Shown here piece after piece: positions 36,975-50,635 of a stretch of 54,951 nucleotides of DNA. The notes beneath the pieces are model-generated. The model was given only the letters and a program-made list of their open reading frames with translations, did not search any database and was not told the origin of the DNA. Numbering within the stretch: position 1 is the stretch's first letter; every line of letters starts with the position of its first letter. Both the position numbers and the translations under genes were made by a program. Origin of the DNA: Polychytrium aggregatum (taxonomy: Eukaryota > Chytridiomycota > Chytridiomycetes > Polychytriales); contig NW_026516408.1 in NCBI RefSeq assembly GCF_025602895.1, forward strand, positions 1 to 54,951, read 5' to 3'.

Positions 36975-37744
36975 GGCTTGACGACGCTGGAACAGGCGGG
37001 GGGGGGAGCAGCTGGCGGGTGAGATGCGAAGATGAAAAGGTGGGCTGCGAAGAGGCGACGGATCGGCAATTGGGCTCGGCGACCGGCAAAGACGGCGATC
37101 AAAAGCCGCGCTCTGTCGGCTTGTCGCTGCACTGTTTCTGTGCCGTGCGCTGTTTCTGTCGACAGCACTGTTGGCGCCGCTGTTGGCGCCGTTGCTCGAA
37201 CTGCTCACCCACCCCCGTGTAACATCCTCCGCAGCAGCGCACTGTTACTTCTGTGCAACGTCCCTGGGCTGTCCTTCCATTGTGCGCGCACTGTCGCTGT
37301 GCTTGGAACATTCGCTGCTTGTGCTTGCTGCGCACGCATGCCATTGGCCGCCACACCTGCACGACCCACGTTTGTGCACCGCCACGCCCGCTCTCCGTTC
37401 ATGGCCGCTGTGCACGTCTCCGTGCTGCTCCAAAACAGCAGCCCTTCTGGAAGCTGGGCTTTGGGGCTGGGACATCTCTGCCATTGTCGCCGGGAGCCGT
37501 GTCTGCAGCATTCCAGCGTCCGTGCATATCCCCGAGTGAATGTGGGGCGAGTCCCAGCGAGCCCTCGCGGGCCCAGCCAGGCGCCAAACAGAGTGGGGGG
37601 GGGTGGGGAAACGCGGCCGCTGTCGAGCAGAGATCGGCCTGGGCGCCTTTCCCACGGACTCTGTCGTCTTTCCAACTGCTTCCTGCACATCGTGTCTGTG
37701 CAGTATTTTCTTTCAGAACACTGTTGCATCTCTCCGAGCCCACC
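36975..37744. promoter_or_regulatory. Divergent intergenic region DUF1003 gene / LMBD1-like
   Basis: A 770-bp gap between outward-reading genes. It contains CTGTTTCTG and CTGTTGGCGCCG direct repeats at 37130-37195 and a G-run near 37595-37612. Long open frames cross it on both strands but have skewed Cys/His/Arg composition and no homology I can see, so I treat them as chance. Confidence 0.5.
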
Positions 37745-40700
37745 ATGGTCCTGTCCCAGCCGTCGCCGGCGTTGCCGTTGGTCTTCTCGGCGGTCGCGCT
37801 CGCGGTATGTCTCGCAGACAATATCCCCAAACTATCGGGGCCTCATTGCCGCCGCTGCTCGGCAGTTGCTCGGCAGAATCAGCTGCTCAGACCCGTCCGT
37901 CGACCCAGGTCCTGGTCGTCCTGGCTGTTCTCGTGGTGCTGCATTTCAAGGACAGTCGCGAGCATGAACCCATCGGTACAACGGAGCGTTGGAACATTTG
38001 CCGTCGCATGCTTGACCAGCCATGCAGCCTCATGTCTCGCGAGCGCCATCGTCATCCACCATCACCACACACCAACGCACTCGCCGATGACATCTCATTT
38101 GGTCCCAACAGCCACAATCACAGCAATCGTCACGATAGGTATTGCGGACTGGCCTTGAGCCACACAATCGGCAGCCGCATGCATGTGTCGCAGCCAATGT
38201 GCTGAGCCAACGCGTATGCGACGTTCAGGGCTTTCGATTGCTGCAATCGTCATCATCCCAGTCGATGTCTATCTGGTCTCCTTCACGACCGACGCATCCA
38301 CCGGACTCAAGCACAACTGGGCGACGCCGGACTATCTTGCAGTCACGTCGACGGCCCTTCGATACACGTATTTCGGTAACTGTCATTCGCAAGAGTGGAG
38401 CGGCCCGCCAGCTCCAACATCGCCGTGCGTCGCTGTGCATCGCTGACCCTCGTATTTCCTCGACATACCACAACCTGCTTCGCCCAGGCATCTACGCAGC
38501 CACCGCTTTCTGTATCTTTGTGGCGGTGCCGTTTTCATACTTTTACTTTGAAGAGTTTGACGACAGCGATGCGGCCTGGAAGAAGGTGGGCCACAACCAT
38601 CGCTTGTGATATCGGCCGCGATCTTCCCGCGCATCGCCGCCTTTGCCTTCATGCATCTGACTCCCCTTGTCGTCTCAGAGAGTCGCCTCTGCGTGCAAGT
38701 ACACCGGCTTTACCATCTTGATCATCACCACCTTGATGGTAGCCGGCATGGTCGTGCAAGAAACGTCCGTCCCAAGCAGTCCCGCCCCATGGTTCGACCG
38801 GATGTTGTCAAAGAACGGTATGGCGAGATTCGGCTCGGCTCGGCCGGGGGTGCCCCTATCGGGCAGGAGGTCTTGTATCTGTATCGCCGGAGAACACGGA
38901 AGCTGTGGACACCCGCTGACTTTTGCGGTCTAATATGCATGCGGAACGCCCTTCCCGCTGATCCTCCAGGCTTCGAAAAGTCGATCCGCTTCGTCTTTGC
39001 GACCATGATCATCTTTGGGATGTGCATTTACACAACGTGAGAATCAGCCCGCCGACCTGGAGCAGAGTCCATGTCCTCGATGTCTCAACGCGGTCTCACA
39101 TGTGCTTGATACAGATACACGGCGGTCGGCCTCTTCTCGATGTGCAAGGATCTTGCCAAGGGTACAGCGAGATTCGGATTCGATGCACATCAGAGCGTTT
39201 TGACGGCAAAAGTTTGGAGCCACCGCATGAGTTGTGCCGTTTATCATCCCGGGGCTGAGACATCGCATTCCTCCGCCGAAATCAGGCAAGCCGGCTCCTG
39301 TCGCCGAAAATCGCGAGGTGATTCTGCAGAGGAGGCTGCTTGAGGGCAAGATTGCTGCCCTCCTATCCCGAAACGGTGGATCCGAGGCTCGAATGTCGCG
39401 ACGGGACCGAGCCAAGCTCCAAGAGCTCCAGCAAAGTCTCAGGTTGGTCAAGCTTCAGTTTGGACCAGTGTACACCCAGCGCTGCTCCTCGACCCAACGG
39501 CCACTTGAGCCAATCGACTCGTGAGTGGGCTCACCAAGTCGCACTCTACCACAGGCAGTTCTCCGAGCCCGACCCTTCCACTCTCACTCCGCCGACCCAC
39601 TTCGGGATGCTGCTGGAGGCCATCAAGCCGTTCAAGGTACAGCACCAAGGGCACGACATTCCTCGCCTGATGCTCCGACTCGATGTGCTCCACGAGTAGC
39701 TGCCTGGCCTGGGTGCTTACTGCTTCCATTGTTGGCTCCGTCACTCAAGGCCGCGATCGGAATCGTCGCCATTCCCGTCACCATCTTGACGCTGGTGTCC
39801 GTCGGCCTGACCAACACCGACCGAATGCTGTTCTCGGTGTGCGGACGAAAGTGCGGCTTCATGATTGACACGCCAACGCTTTTCAATCCGATGGACTTTT
39901 TGCTGCTCGAGTCGAGCAAGGTGAGTTTGTGTTGTGGTCTTGTCGCTTGCTTGCCCGATGCACCTCGCCTCTTTCACATCGATTGCCCGCGCCTGGTTGA
40001 TTTGGGGAAGCACGACCCTGAAATGCACAGGACTAACAACAGCGCCGATTGTGGCCTCATTTGTGGCGTTCGACCCGTTCATGCCACTCTCTTCCCCCCC
40101 CCTTCTCCCAAAGCTCTTTCCTCTGGACTTTGCCATCCTGTTGCTGGTCGTGCTGATCCTGTTTGTAGCGACGCTCTACGGCATCTCGAAACTCGGCATC
40201 CGATTCCTGTGGATCCATCTGTGCGACTTGAGGCCCCAACGCTCACTGCCGCAGGGTCTGCTCCTGACGGGAGTGATGGGCTCCTTGGTCGTCTTGGCGC
40301 TTGGATACACCATGATGAACGTCGCTCCGCAGTATACGACCTTTGGAAACCAGGCATACGTGAGTGAACGCACGGAGTTCGGAGGGTCAGTTCATTGGCA
40401 TGCAGTTGCGGTAGATGAGAATTTGTCGCCACCAAGTTGCGAAGCAGCCACCGCCAAGTCGCTAAGCGTCTTCCATGACAATTACGCATCATTTGCCTGT
40501 GCAGTGCTCGCTGATTGTCAACGGAACAGCCATGTGCACGGGCGACAATGCCAGTCCCATCCTGCCATGCTCGTTTTCTGCCAACGAAGGTAGGCACTCA
40601 ACATCCCCTCCACCATCTTTCTGACTCGACCAGGTCGCTTAACTTGATCGAGACCAAATGATTGATGGGGGGGGGAGGTGTCACATCTGATAGACCACCG

Positions 40701-41171
40701 ATCCGGTGCAAACGTGGCCGAGCTGTGTCGGTGATCCTTACCATGCATTCACCCATCGACTCGTATGCAGCCATCTGCTCGCCAACTGTGTTTTCTACCA
40801 TCCTCGATCAGATCCTCTACAACACACCCCTCTTTGGCACAACATACTTTGTTGGCCAATGGGTGTTCCTTGTCGTCTTTATGCTTGCGGGAGTGATTGC
40901 CAAGTGGATCGGACGCCTCAGTGGAGACGAAGATCGCACCGAGGTACGCAGCTCCTCCCCATCACCACAGCCGGCGACCCCACTCTAGTTTGCAAGGATC
41001 TTGCTGCATCTCAACCACGAAGGACATGATGACTACCAGATTTTGATTTCTACACATGCCGAAGTACTTGCTGCAGCCGTATCGTTGGCGTATCCTGACA
41101 TTGTGCTTCACGCTCGCATTCAGGACGAAACCGAGCGCCGTTCACTGTTGAGCGGCAGACGTTCCGCTTGA
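37745..41171 (+). CDS. LMBD1-like lysosomal cobalamin transport escort protein
   Basis: LMBD1 works with ABCD4 to move cobalamin out of the lysosome/vacuole. Verified exons include 37745-37804, 37909-37975, a 27-nt exon 38112-38138, 38229-38375, 38488-38585, 38700-38817, about 38971-39039 and 39110-39159; the last begins near 41124 and stops at 41171. Diagnostic segments are VIIPVDVYLVSF, VAVPFSYFYFEEFDD, SIRFVFATMIIFGMCIYTTY, the cytosolic charged loop (RRLLEGKIAALLSRNGG), VFPLDFAILLLVVLILFV, IRFLWIHLCDLRP, MMNVAPQYTTFGNQAY, a Cys-containing lumenal loop and VGQWVFLVVFMLAGVIAKW. It ends in an acidic tail GDEDRTEDETERRSLL, where ERRSLL resembles a dileucine sorting signal. About nine membrane spans are expected. 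A distant LMBR1 paralogue is possible, but the C-terminal layout favours LMBD1. Confidence 0.9.
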
Positions 41172-41564
41172 TCGGTGCGTTGCTAGAGCACATAAGCCAC
41201 TCACCGAGGAAGCACGTTGAATCAAAGTCAACGCTGCGAATCGGAAAGTACCGTGGTCCAATGACCTGGAGCATAAAAATCCAACGCCGCAATACGGGAT
41301 TGCCAGGGGTCGGGAAGGCATGGATATGCGCGAGCTTACTACCACCGTGGCCAAAGCGGTCGGGACTGCTGAGCAGGCTGCTCGAATAGCGGAAAGGCAT
41401 GTGTATTTTCCGTTGGCATGTATTCACAGGCTGCCGGCGCCTGCCATCCTCGTCAACGACATCAATGGTGGGAGGAGGTAGGGGAGGGTATGAGCCACAT
41501 GCTACAAGTGCATATGTGCCAAGACCAGTGAAAGCAAAAGGCAAAGCAAACTGATTATGTGCGT
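41172..41564. other. Convergent intergenic region LMBD1-like / CCDC24-like
   Basis: 393 bases with both 3' ends; no gene, repeat or RNA recognised. Confidence 0.45.
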
Positions 41565-43923
41565 TCATGAGATGATGCCGGTGCGTTGTAGCGATGGCTG
41601 GACGGCAGCTTTCAGAGATTGCACCCTCGTGCGGAAGACTGGCGGCGCCGGTCCTGGCGGTGGAAGCGGGACGATTTTGCTCTTGGCAACAGGGACAAAC
41701 TGTGAGACGGCTTCGAGAGACCTCTGGGTGCCGGGATTGGGTCGCTTGAGCCCACGGCCCAGTGGCGGGGGCGGACGCAACCCAGCTCCGGCTGGCTGGT
41801 GCGTCAGTCGGGTTACTGACGGCGAGGCGCATTCGATGGGACCCAGAGCACCTCTGGCGAACACTGGTGCCAAGCCGGGTTGCTGCGGGGTCAGAGTGGT
41901 CTTTCTCGGTGGGGCTCTACCTTGACTCTGAGTTCCCGTCGGTTTGCTCGTCCGCCGAGGAGCCGGCGAGGAGAGTGACGACGGCTGCCCTGGCTGGCCA
42001 TCAACATTCCGATTTGAATCGTCCTGACGGCTCTGGCCTTGTGTTGGTGGGGACTCTGAAACCGATTCGACGATCTTGGGCGGCGGCGGGATGGGTGTAT
42101 CGAGCTCCTCGAGCTCCCTGAGCATGCTATCAAACTCAACATCTTGGCTGCACAGCTGGTCTTGGTGCACGGTAACAGCACCATCGCCAAGATCGCCGCC
42201 CACTGGCGAAAGCACGGGATCGAGCCTCCTCATCGATGGAAGATGGGAAAAATGGCTGCTGTTGTAACTCATTTGGAGCTGTATGACGAGGATTGCGGAC
42301 ATTGATGCATGGAATCAACAGCGTTGTTGACACGTATGCCAGGCGAGCCGACGACGGAATATAGAAGCAGGGCTTGCATTCCAGTCTCACCTCCAGCTTT
42401 TCGCTGAACTTGATCAGCTCTTGCATGCTGGGTGAGCTCAGGCAACTCAGCTCGGCAGTGCTGATGATGGCAAGTGTCCGTGGTGTTGATCGTAATTGTC
42501 ACAATCGTCATAATCATCACAATCGTCATAATCGTCACAATTGTCACAATCATCACCGCCATTACGATGGTTGCAGTTGGTTATGGGTTGCAGTTGCCGT
42601 GGATGTCGACGGAAGTGGTCAGTGCGGTATTGACAAGAAAGCATCGCCAAGGTGGACTTGGTCTTGAACCCAGGAGATTGCCTGAGAAGCTAGTGCCGCA
42701 TACGACGCATCCTTACTTGCAGCGGATCGCGCGCTCGTTGTCAATATCGTCGTAAAGACAGGCTATGTGGCTGGCGAGAGCATGCTGTTCTTCAAGCAAT
42801 ATATCCCTGCGCGCAAGGAGGCAAAGCGATGGCCAGGCTCGTCAGTGACAACTGGCGGAACTTGAGGCCGACTGCGCTGCTGTATCGCCAAACCAAGTTG
42901 GACTCGCACCAGCCGCTCACCTTAGCTCGTCAACGACGACATCCATCTCGAGCAGTGCCAGGGGATCCTCAACTCTGTCGATCGTGTGGAAGATGCTGTG
43001 GATGGCGAGGATGGCGAGGATGGCGGGGATGGCGGGGATGGCCAGCATCAGTCGTCCTTTCTGTAGCCGCGCGGATGCAGGACGCAGAGCCAGCGCAAAA
43101 GGCGTTGCCGGTTCGCATACCGATCCAATTCATTGTCGTTGAGTCGCGATGACGGGCCTGATAGTCAAGCAAGAGGTGGGTGGGAAATAGAACAGACAGA
43201 CATCGGATGTCAGGCTCCGCGTCCCGAACGGCCGCTCACTATCGGCGCAAAGCCAAAGACGCCGTGCCAACACTTTATGCATCTGCGACTCAGCAGATGA
43301 TGTACTGACGTGCGACAAACTGTCTGGGTCTCTTGGTCTTTTCGCTCGCCAATACGTATTTCACTGCGTTGGAGAATGTAAGGACACAGACTCAGCCCAG
43401 AGCTCCATTCGAGTGTCCACGAGTCGCGACCAAGTATCGAAGCAGCAATTGCGGACCTATCGAAGAGTCCTGGGTTTCTGTCTCGGATGCTCCGTTCTTC
43501 AGCTTGACGAGCAGCATCTGTATCTTGTCCAGCACCATGTCGCGCTGGAAGGTCGATTCGATGAGGTCAAAGCTTCGGCTTCGGCTCTGTGGGTTCGATG
43601 GGACAGTGGCCTCTGTTAGAGCACCCCGGGTGTTTGAGGATCCCAGCAAATCCTTCCTCTTTGCAACTCAGACAGAAATCATCCGTTGCTGCGAGAGCCG
43701 CTCAATGCTCGCGACACACCTGCTCTGTCTCGAGCCGGTACTCGGTGTATATCGAGATCAGAAGGGCCAGCTCGCGATGCATATCCTCGAGCTTCGACAC
43801 GAGCGAGGTGCCGAGGCGCTTCTTGAGCTCATCCGCTTCCTGCGGCCTGAATCGCTCCTCCACCACGGCCAAGGTCGATACGGGTGGAGCCAGATCCGGG
43901 TGCAGGTCGTGTGGCGGCCGCAT
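41565..43923 (-). CDS. CCDC24-like coiled-coil protein
   Basis: Eight exons (43720-43923, 43457-43586, 43310-43363, 43121-43157, 42921-42995, 42717-42806, 42391-42460, 41565-42278) sum to 1374 nt, in frame, 457 residues. The N-terminus (STLAVVEERFRPQEADELKK followed by a leucine-rich helix) and the central block VDELRDILLEEQHALASHI then CLYDDIDNERAI resemble vertebrate CCDC24 (WELVEEHVPLRER...; HLRGLLEEE...LQRCLEEE). CCDC24 is poorly studied and found mainly in ciliated lineages; no biochemical role is known to me. The C-terminal 240 residues are Pro/Ser/Arg-rich and probably disordered. MRPPHDLH (43923) is the start nearest the conserved part; the frame stays open to 44472, so the true start may lie further out. 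The gene model is firm; the family name is moderate. Confidence 0.68.
42478..42555. repeat. CAATCGTCATAATCGTCA-type simple repeat
   Basis: Irregular CAT/CGT/CAA trinucleotide-like repeats within intron 42461-42716 of the CCDC24-like gene. Confidence 0.85.
43001..43042. repeat. 9-bp tandem repeat GATGGCGAG / GATGGCGGG
   Basis: About five 9-bp units abutting the 3' splice site within intron 42996-43120 of the CCDC24-like gene. Confidence 0.9.
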
Positions 43924-44651
43924 CGTGGGAACGGCGCTGCTTGTCGGGTTGGGGATGCAGAGACAGGACGGTCGACAGGGCGTGCTGCTGGAGCCGACAA
44001 TGCTCGAGCTGGTCCTTTCTCCAAGTTGCGCAGACTCGGTCGGTACAAAAAGCCCCCTCCCATCGGCATGGCTGTCTCGCGCGGCTGCGAGCCTGCTGCC
44101 GGGACTCGGATGCCGCCACGGCCATCTGTCCATTGTGAGGACCACGGGGCCAGGGCAGGGGCTGATTGGAAGCATCATTGCAGCGACCGGATGCATCCCT
44201 GACGGTGATGGTGTTGCTGCTGTTGTTGTTGCTGCTGCGGCCATTGGCATCAGCTCATATTCCGTCATCGCCCGCAGATCGCACCAGTGACCTCGCTGCA
44301 AATGCAGACGGCCCTGCTTCCGCCACCCCTGCTTGGCTGATACCCCAGGCGTGCGCAGCACCGGCAGCGCCTCCCTCTTCTCGGCCGCCGCCCTCGCTCC
44401 ACGGTTCGCTGGCATCATCCACCTTCCATCTGCCAACAGCATCGAGCCACTCCCGACACCACCGCCGATCACTCCCGAGAAGCAAGTATGTCGGCCGCCG
44501 CCGATCTACCCGCGACAGCCCTGTGTCGATCTGAACGAGAGCCACCCCGCCGATCTGCGCTGATGCTATTGGTTGCCCCCCCCCTCGCTGTTGCTTGCTG
44601 CCTTCTCTCGCCCCTCCCCTGCATCCACAGCCCCAGACACAACTCGATACA
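43924..44651. promoter_or_regulatory. Divergent region CCDC24-like / RBX1
   Basis: 728 bases between opposite starts. A GTTGTTGCTGCTG-like stretch lies at 44215-44240. Part of this may encode an N-terminal extension of the CCDC24-like protein. The C-rich run at 44576-44625 is probably RBX1 leader sequence. Confidence 0.5.
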
Positions 44652-46942
<2,291 letters not shown>

Positions 46943-49900
46943 ATGGACGGCTATCCCGTCAACCCGGCGTCGCCTCTTGGCCGTGGGTCCCGCACCCCAT
47001 CAGTGTCGTCGCCCAATATTGTTTCGCCCAACATTCTGGCTTCCACCCCGGCACCGACTCTGCGATCCCGGAACAGTCCCACGCCCATGCCCCATTCTCC
47101 CTCCGGCAGCAACCTGCCGCATTATCCGACCTGGGACCGTTCCTCGCCGACGCCCGGCTCGCCGTCGTCGGCCCGCAGGCTGCCCATGAATGCCGACAAG
47201 GAGGATGAGATCTTCAGGAGCAGTCCCAATCACTCGACACATGTAAGCCCAACCCAGCCCAGCCCAGCCCAGCCCAGCCCATCCCCAGCAATCTCACGGC
47301 TCCTCTGCACCGACATCGTCCTACTCGCTGCCGCATGCACCATTGTGCAGCATGCCTCTACCGCGACTGTGTTGTTGCAAGCGCTGCGGCACTGATCTGG
47401 GCAGCCAGCGCCCAGTCATTGAGCAACCTGGCTCAGGATCCCTTCGTCGCTGCGGCCGTCTTGTCGCTCTGCACTCTTTGACCCGCCTTAGCGGATCTGC
47501 ATCGACAGCGGAGACGGTCGCATGGACCATCGCTGCTCCGCATTGGCTGTTGGTCGCTTGCACATCCAGGCGCCACCTTCGGACTGTCGCTTCGAATCGG
47601 TAGCTGCCGACCGATGTCTGTCAACCGATACCCGCCAACTGATACCCATCGACTGCATTCCGCCTTTGTTTCCTAGAATCGACCGGCCTCACCTCACGAC
47701 TACTTTCCGGCTGCTCACGAGAACCTCGCCCAGATCAAGGCTGCCCGCTCTGCATCCCGCCGCACCTCCACCTCGTCGCTGCGCTCGGTGGTGCACTCGT
47801 ACGGATCCGACTCTCCGCACTACGATCTCCCGACTCCTGGCAGCACAACCTCCAACAGCAACGCATGCGTCTTCTCGCCAACCTCAACACCTGTCGCTCG
47901 CAAGCGCCGCCCCGGCTCAAACGGCCTGCCGGCCAACGTGGTCCAGGAAGCCACGCTGATTTCCCTAAACTCTCCGGCACCGCCCTCCCCCTCGGCCAAC
48001 AGGCTCCGGCCCGGCGCTTTTCCGGTTGGCGGAGCAGAGAAGCTGGTTGTCGACATACCCATCATCGTCGACGGCCAGGGCCTCTCGCTGACGGACATTG
48101 ATATGACTGGGGTGCCACCGGCTGTCGAGAACTCTGTCTTGGTTGTCGACGATCGCACCCTCGACCCTGCAAATGAGGCCGACGGCGAGTCCAAGTCTGC
48201 TCTGGATCCATCTGCGTTCGTGGGTGAGCGTACTGCTTACTCGCGGGCGTCCGTTCGCACCCTCCGTGACTTTCCCATCGAAGAGATGGACGAGGAGCCC
48301 GACCACACCGACCACACCGATCAGCGCCCTCACCCAGCTCCTGCCGGTGCAGCGCCCGCTTCCGACACTGCCGCTGCGACAGAGGGCATTCACGAAAACG
48401 ACACATCTATGGCTGACACCACCTCGGGAGAAGTACAGCCATCGCGCGCCAACGATCATGGCCCCGGCTACGATCCCGAGTCGCAGAATACTCCGCCGAG
48501 CAACAACATTCTTCCCCCGTCTCTGACCGAGTATCGCCGCCCAACCCTGCATGAGGAGCTGCAGCAGCATACTCAACGAGAGGAGCAGATGCGTATCGAA
48601 GAAATAAGTCGCCAGCGGCGGGACTATGAGCTCAGCCAGGCCAGGCCACATGGGCGTCAAACCCCTCAGCAACGAGACCCACGCCAGGCACAGTTCGATG
48701 GCGCGACCCCGGATGAGCTGGACCGATTGCCTGTCCATGCGGCCATGCAAGATCACCTGGAGTACGAGCAGGAAATGGCGCAGGACCCAGTCCGAGCCAG
48801 TCGCCGCATCTCATCACAACTCTATCCCGTCGGCGGCCTGGACGACCAGGAGCCGGCCCTGACTACAGCAGACCTCGGCTATCCATCAGGCCACGCACCC
48901 GAGTTTGCGCATGCCACTTCGCCCCGATCAGCATCGCTGGAAGAGCACAGCGTCACGGACGTCAACAATGCCTCATTCATGAGCGCCCCAGCATCGTCCA
49001 GATCCGCGACGCCCCTGCGTGTGTCAACGTCACGGAGCATGGCCGCATCGCTGCAGTACCATCCGTCAGCACCAACCTCTGCTGGGGTTCCTCTGGCCCT
49101 TTCCGCACACCAAAGTAGCCACATGGATCCGCTCATTCACATCCCCGAGAATTGGATGGCGACCCCTGCTCCGTCGCGCGTGCGAGATCGCTCCTACGGA
49201 ACGCCGTCGCTCAGGACGCCGAATGTGAACCGAAACCTATCTCTGCTGGATACCCTCGGAAACGACTTTACTACGCCCACAAGCACCCTCCGGTACACGC
49301 AGCGCGACATGGATGATGCCCGCCGCAAGCTCGAGGAAAAGGTTCGTGGTTGCGAGCGGACTTGGTGTCGTGTGGGATCGTTGGCCCTTTTCGAGTGTTA
49401 CAGCTATTGGGATGTTTTGGCCCCTTCTTTGTCGCGAGCTGCCTGTAGTGGCCGTGTAGATGATGCGTCCTATAAGTTTGTACTATTGGAACCCGCCGTG
49501 ATCGTCCTTCCCCGTGCTGATCTGACCTCTGTACGCTGTTTTTGTCTTTGTCGTATTTGCTGTCATCGCTCGTTAACGGCGCACCAAATGGATCCTAGTT
49601 TGAAAGAGAGTTTGAGCTCGCGCAGCTGGAGATTCAGGAAGTGGAGCAGAGGAATCTGAAGCTCAGCCAGGAATACCGAAAGATTCAAGAGACGCTCCAA
49701 AAGTTCGAGGCGGAGATTCGCAGCATGATTCGTAGGTTCCGCAGCCGCGCTCGGTCTCTTGGGTCAGGATCACCGCCATGGCCTGCTATGGAGCTCTGTT
49801 AATCCGGATCCCGACCCACTCTCCCTTTTTCTTGTATTGTGCGATAGATGAGAGGGAACGAGACCGCGAGCAAGTCAAGCAGCAAGAGGAGAGCTTCCGA

Positions 49901-50635
49901 CAGCAGATGCACAAGCTGAAGGAAGAGAAGGAGCGGGTTATGAAGGATAACGAAGTCGCTGTCCTTCGATTCCAACAGCAGAAGCGAGATATGGAGGAGC
50001 TACGACTGGTAAGGAACAGCCACCTGGGGTCGTCTGGACGGATGCATTGCGCTGGGTGTATGCCGTTGCTGGCCACGGCCCTATGTCTGCGGCATGATGT
50101 TCGAAGCGATAGTGCTGTGATTTACATGTGCCTATGCGTGCCCGCCTTGCCACAGGAAAACAAAGCTCTTGACGAGCTGGTTATCAAGACCCGCAGCGAG
50201 CTGGCGAATAGCGAGCGACGGTTTGACACGCTGCGGGCACACGCCGAGGAGAAGTTGGAAAGGTACGTTACCCGCCCATGGCTGGCATGTGCGGCTTAGA
50301 CGACGCTGCATTGGGCAGCCAATGTCCCCTACATTATCCGATCCGATCCGATCCAACATCGACAGCCGCCATGTGTGCGCCCCGCTGGCTGTCTATGGCT
50401 CTCTCTTGGTTCTTTCTGACGGTGCCGACGGTGTTTCTGGCTCTGCAGCGCCAACATTGAAATCGCACGGGTGCGTGCCTCACACGAAAAGGACATGTCG
50501 GCTCAGCGAGCAAAGCTGCAGCGAGCCGAGCTACAGATCAAGTCGATCGAGAAGACTGTTGAAACAAAGACGCTGGAGAACCAGGAGCTGACCAAGCTCT
50601 GTGATGAGCTTTTGGAGAAGCTCGGCGGGCAGTGA
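46943..50635 (+). CDS. TACC-domain protein (transforming acidic coiled-coil, Alp7/TACC3 type)
   Basis: TACC proteins bind XMAP215/Alp14-type microtubule polymerases and target them to spindle poles and plus ends. Six exons (46943-47242, 47677-49341, 49599-49731, 49848-50008, 50156-50262, 50449-50635) sum to 2553 nt, in frame, 850 residues. About 560 N-terminal residues are Ser/Pro-rich and probably disordered; a DYFPAAHENLAQIKAARSAS segment stands out there. The C-terminal TACC coiled coil runs from about residue 630: RRKLEEKFEREFELAQLEIQ, ENKALDELVIKTRSELANSE, RRFDTLRAHAEEKLE, then ANIEIARVRASHEKD and KTLENQELTKLCDELLEKL, the family's terminal signature. The long N-terminus is poorly conserved in all TACCs. 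Good confidence in the domain; function inferred from family. Confidence 0.86.
47248..47285. repeat. CCCAG/AGCCC repeat in TACC intron 1
   Basis: Pentamer AGCCC copies directly after the donor of intron 47243-47676. Confidence 0.85.

Noticed and set aside
37032..38205. Long plus-strand frames over 200 codons upstream of and across LMBD1
   Set aside because: Cys/His/Arg/Ser-skewed composition, overlapping in two frames, no conserved motif; the true LMBD1 exons use short pieces of the region with proper splice sites.
42474..42755. Hydrophobic plus-strand ORF of Ile/Val/Thr repeats that looks like a membrane protein
   Set aside because: It is a translation of a simple repeat inside an intron of the minus-strand CCDC24-like gene, whose exons are in frame.
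42720..43000. Plus-strand coding exons (ALVVNIVVKTGYVAGES, DDIHLEQCQGILNSVDRVED)
   Set aside because: They looked protein-like, but the complementary strand gives better helices with perfect GT-AG phasing; they are antisense shadows.
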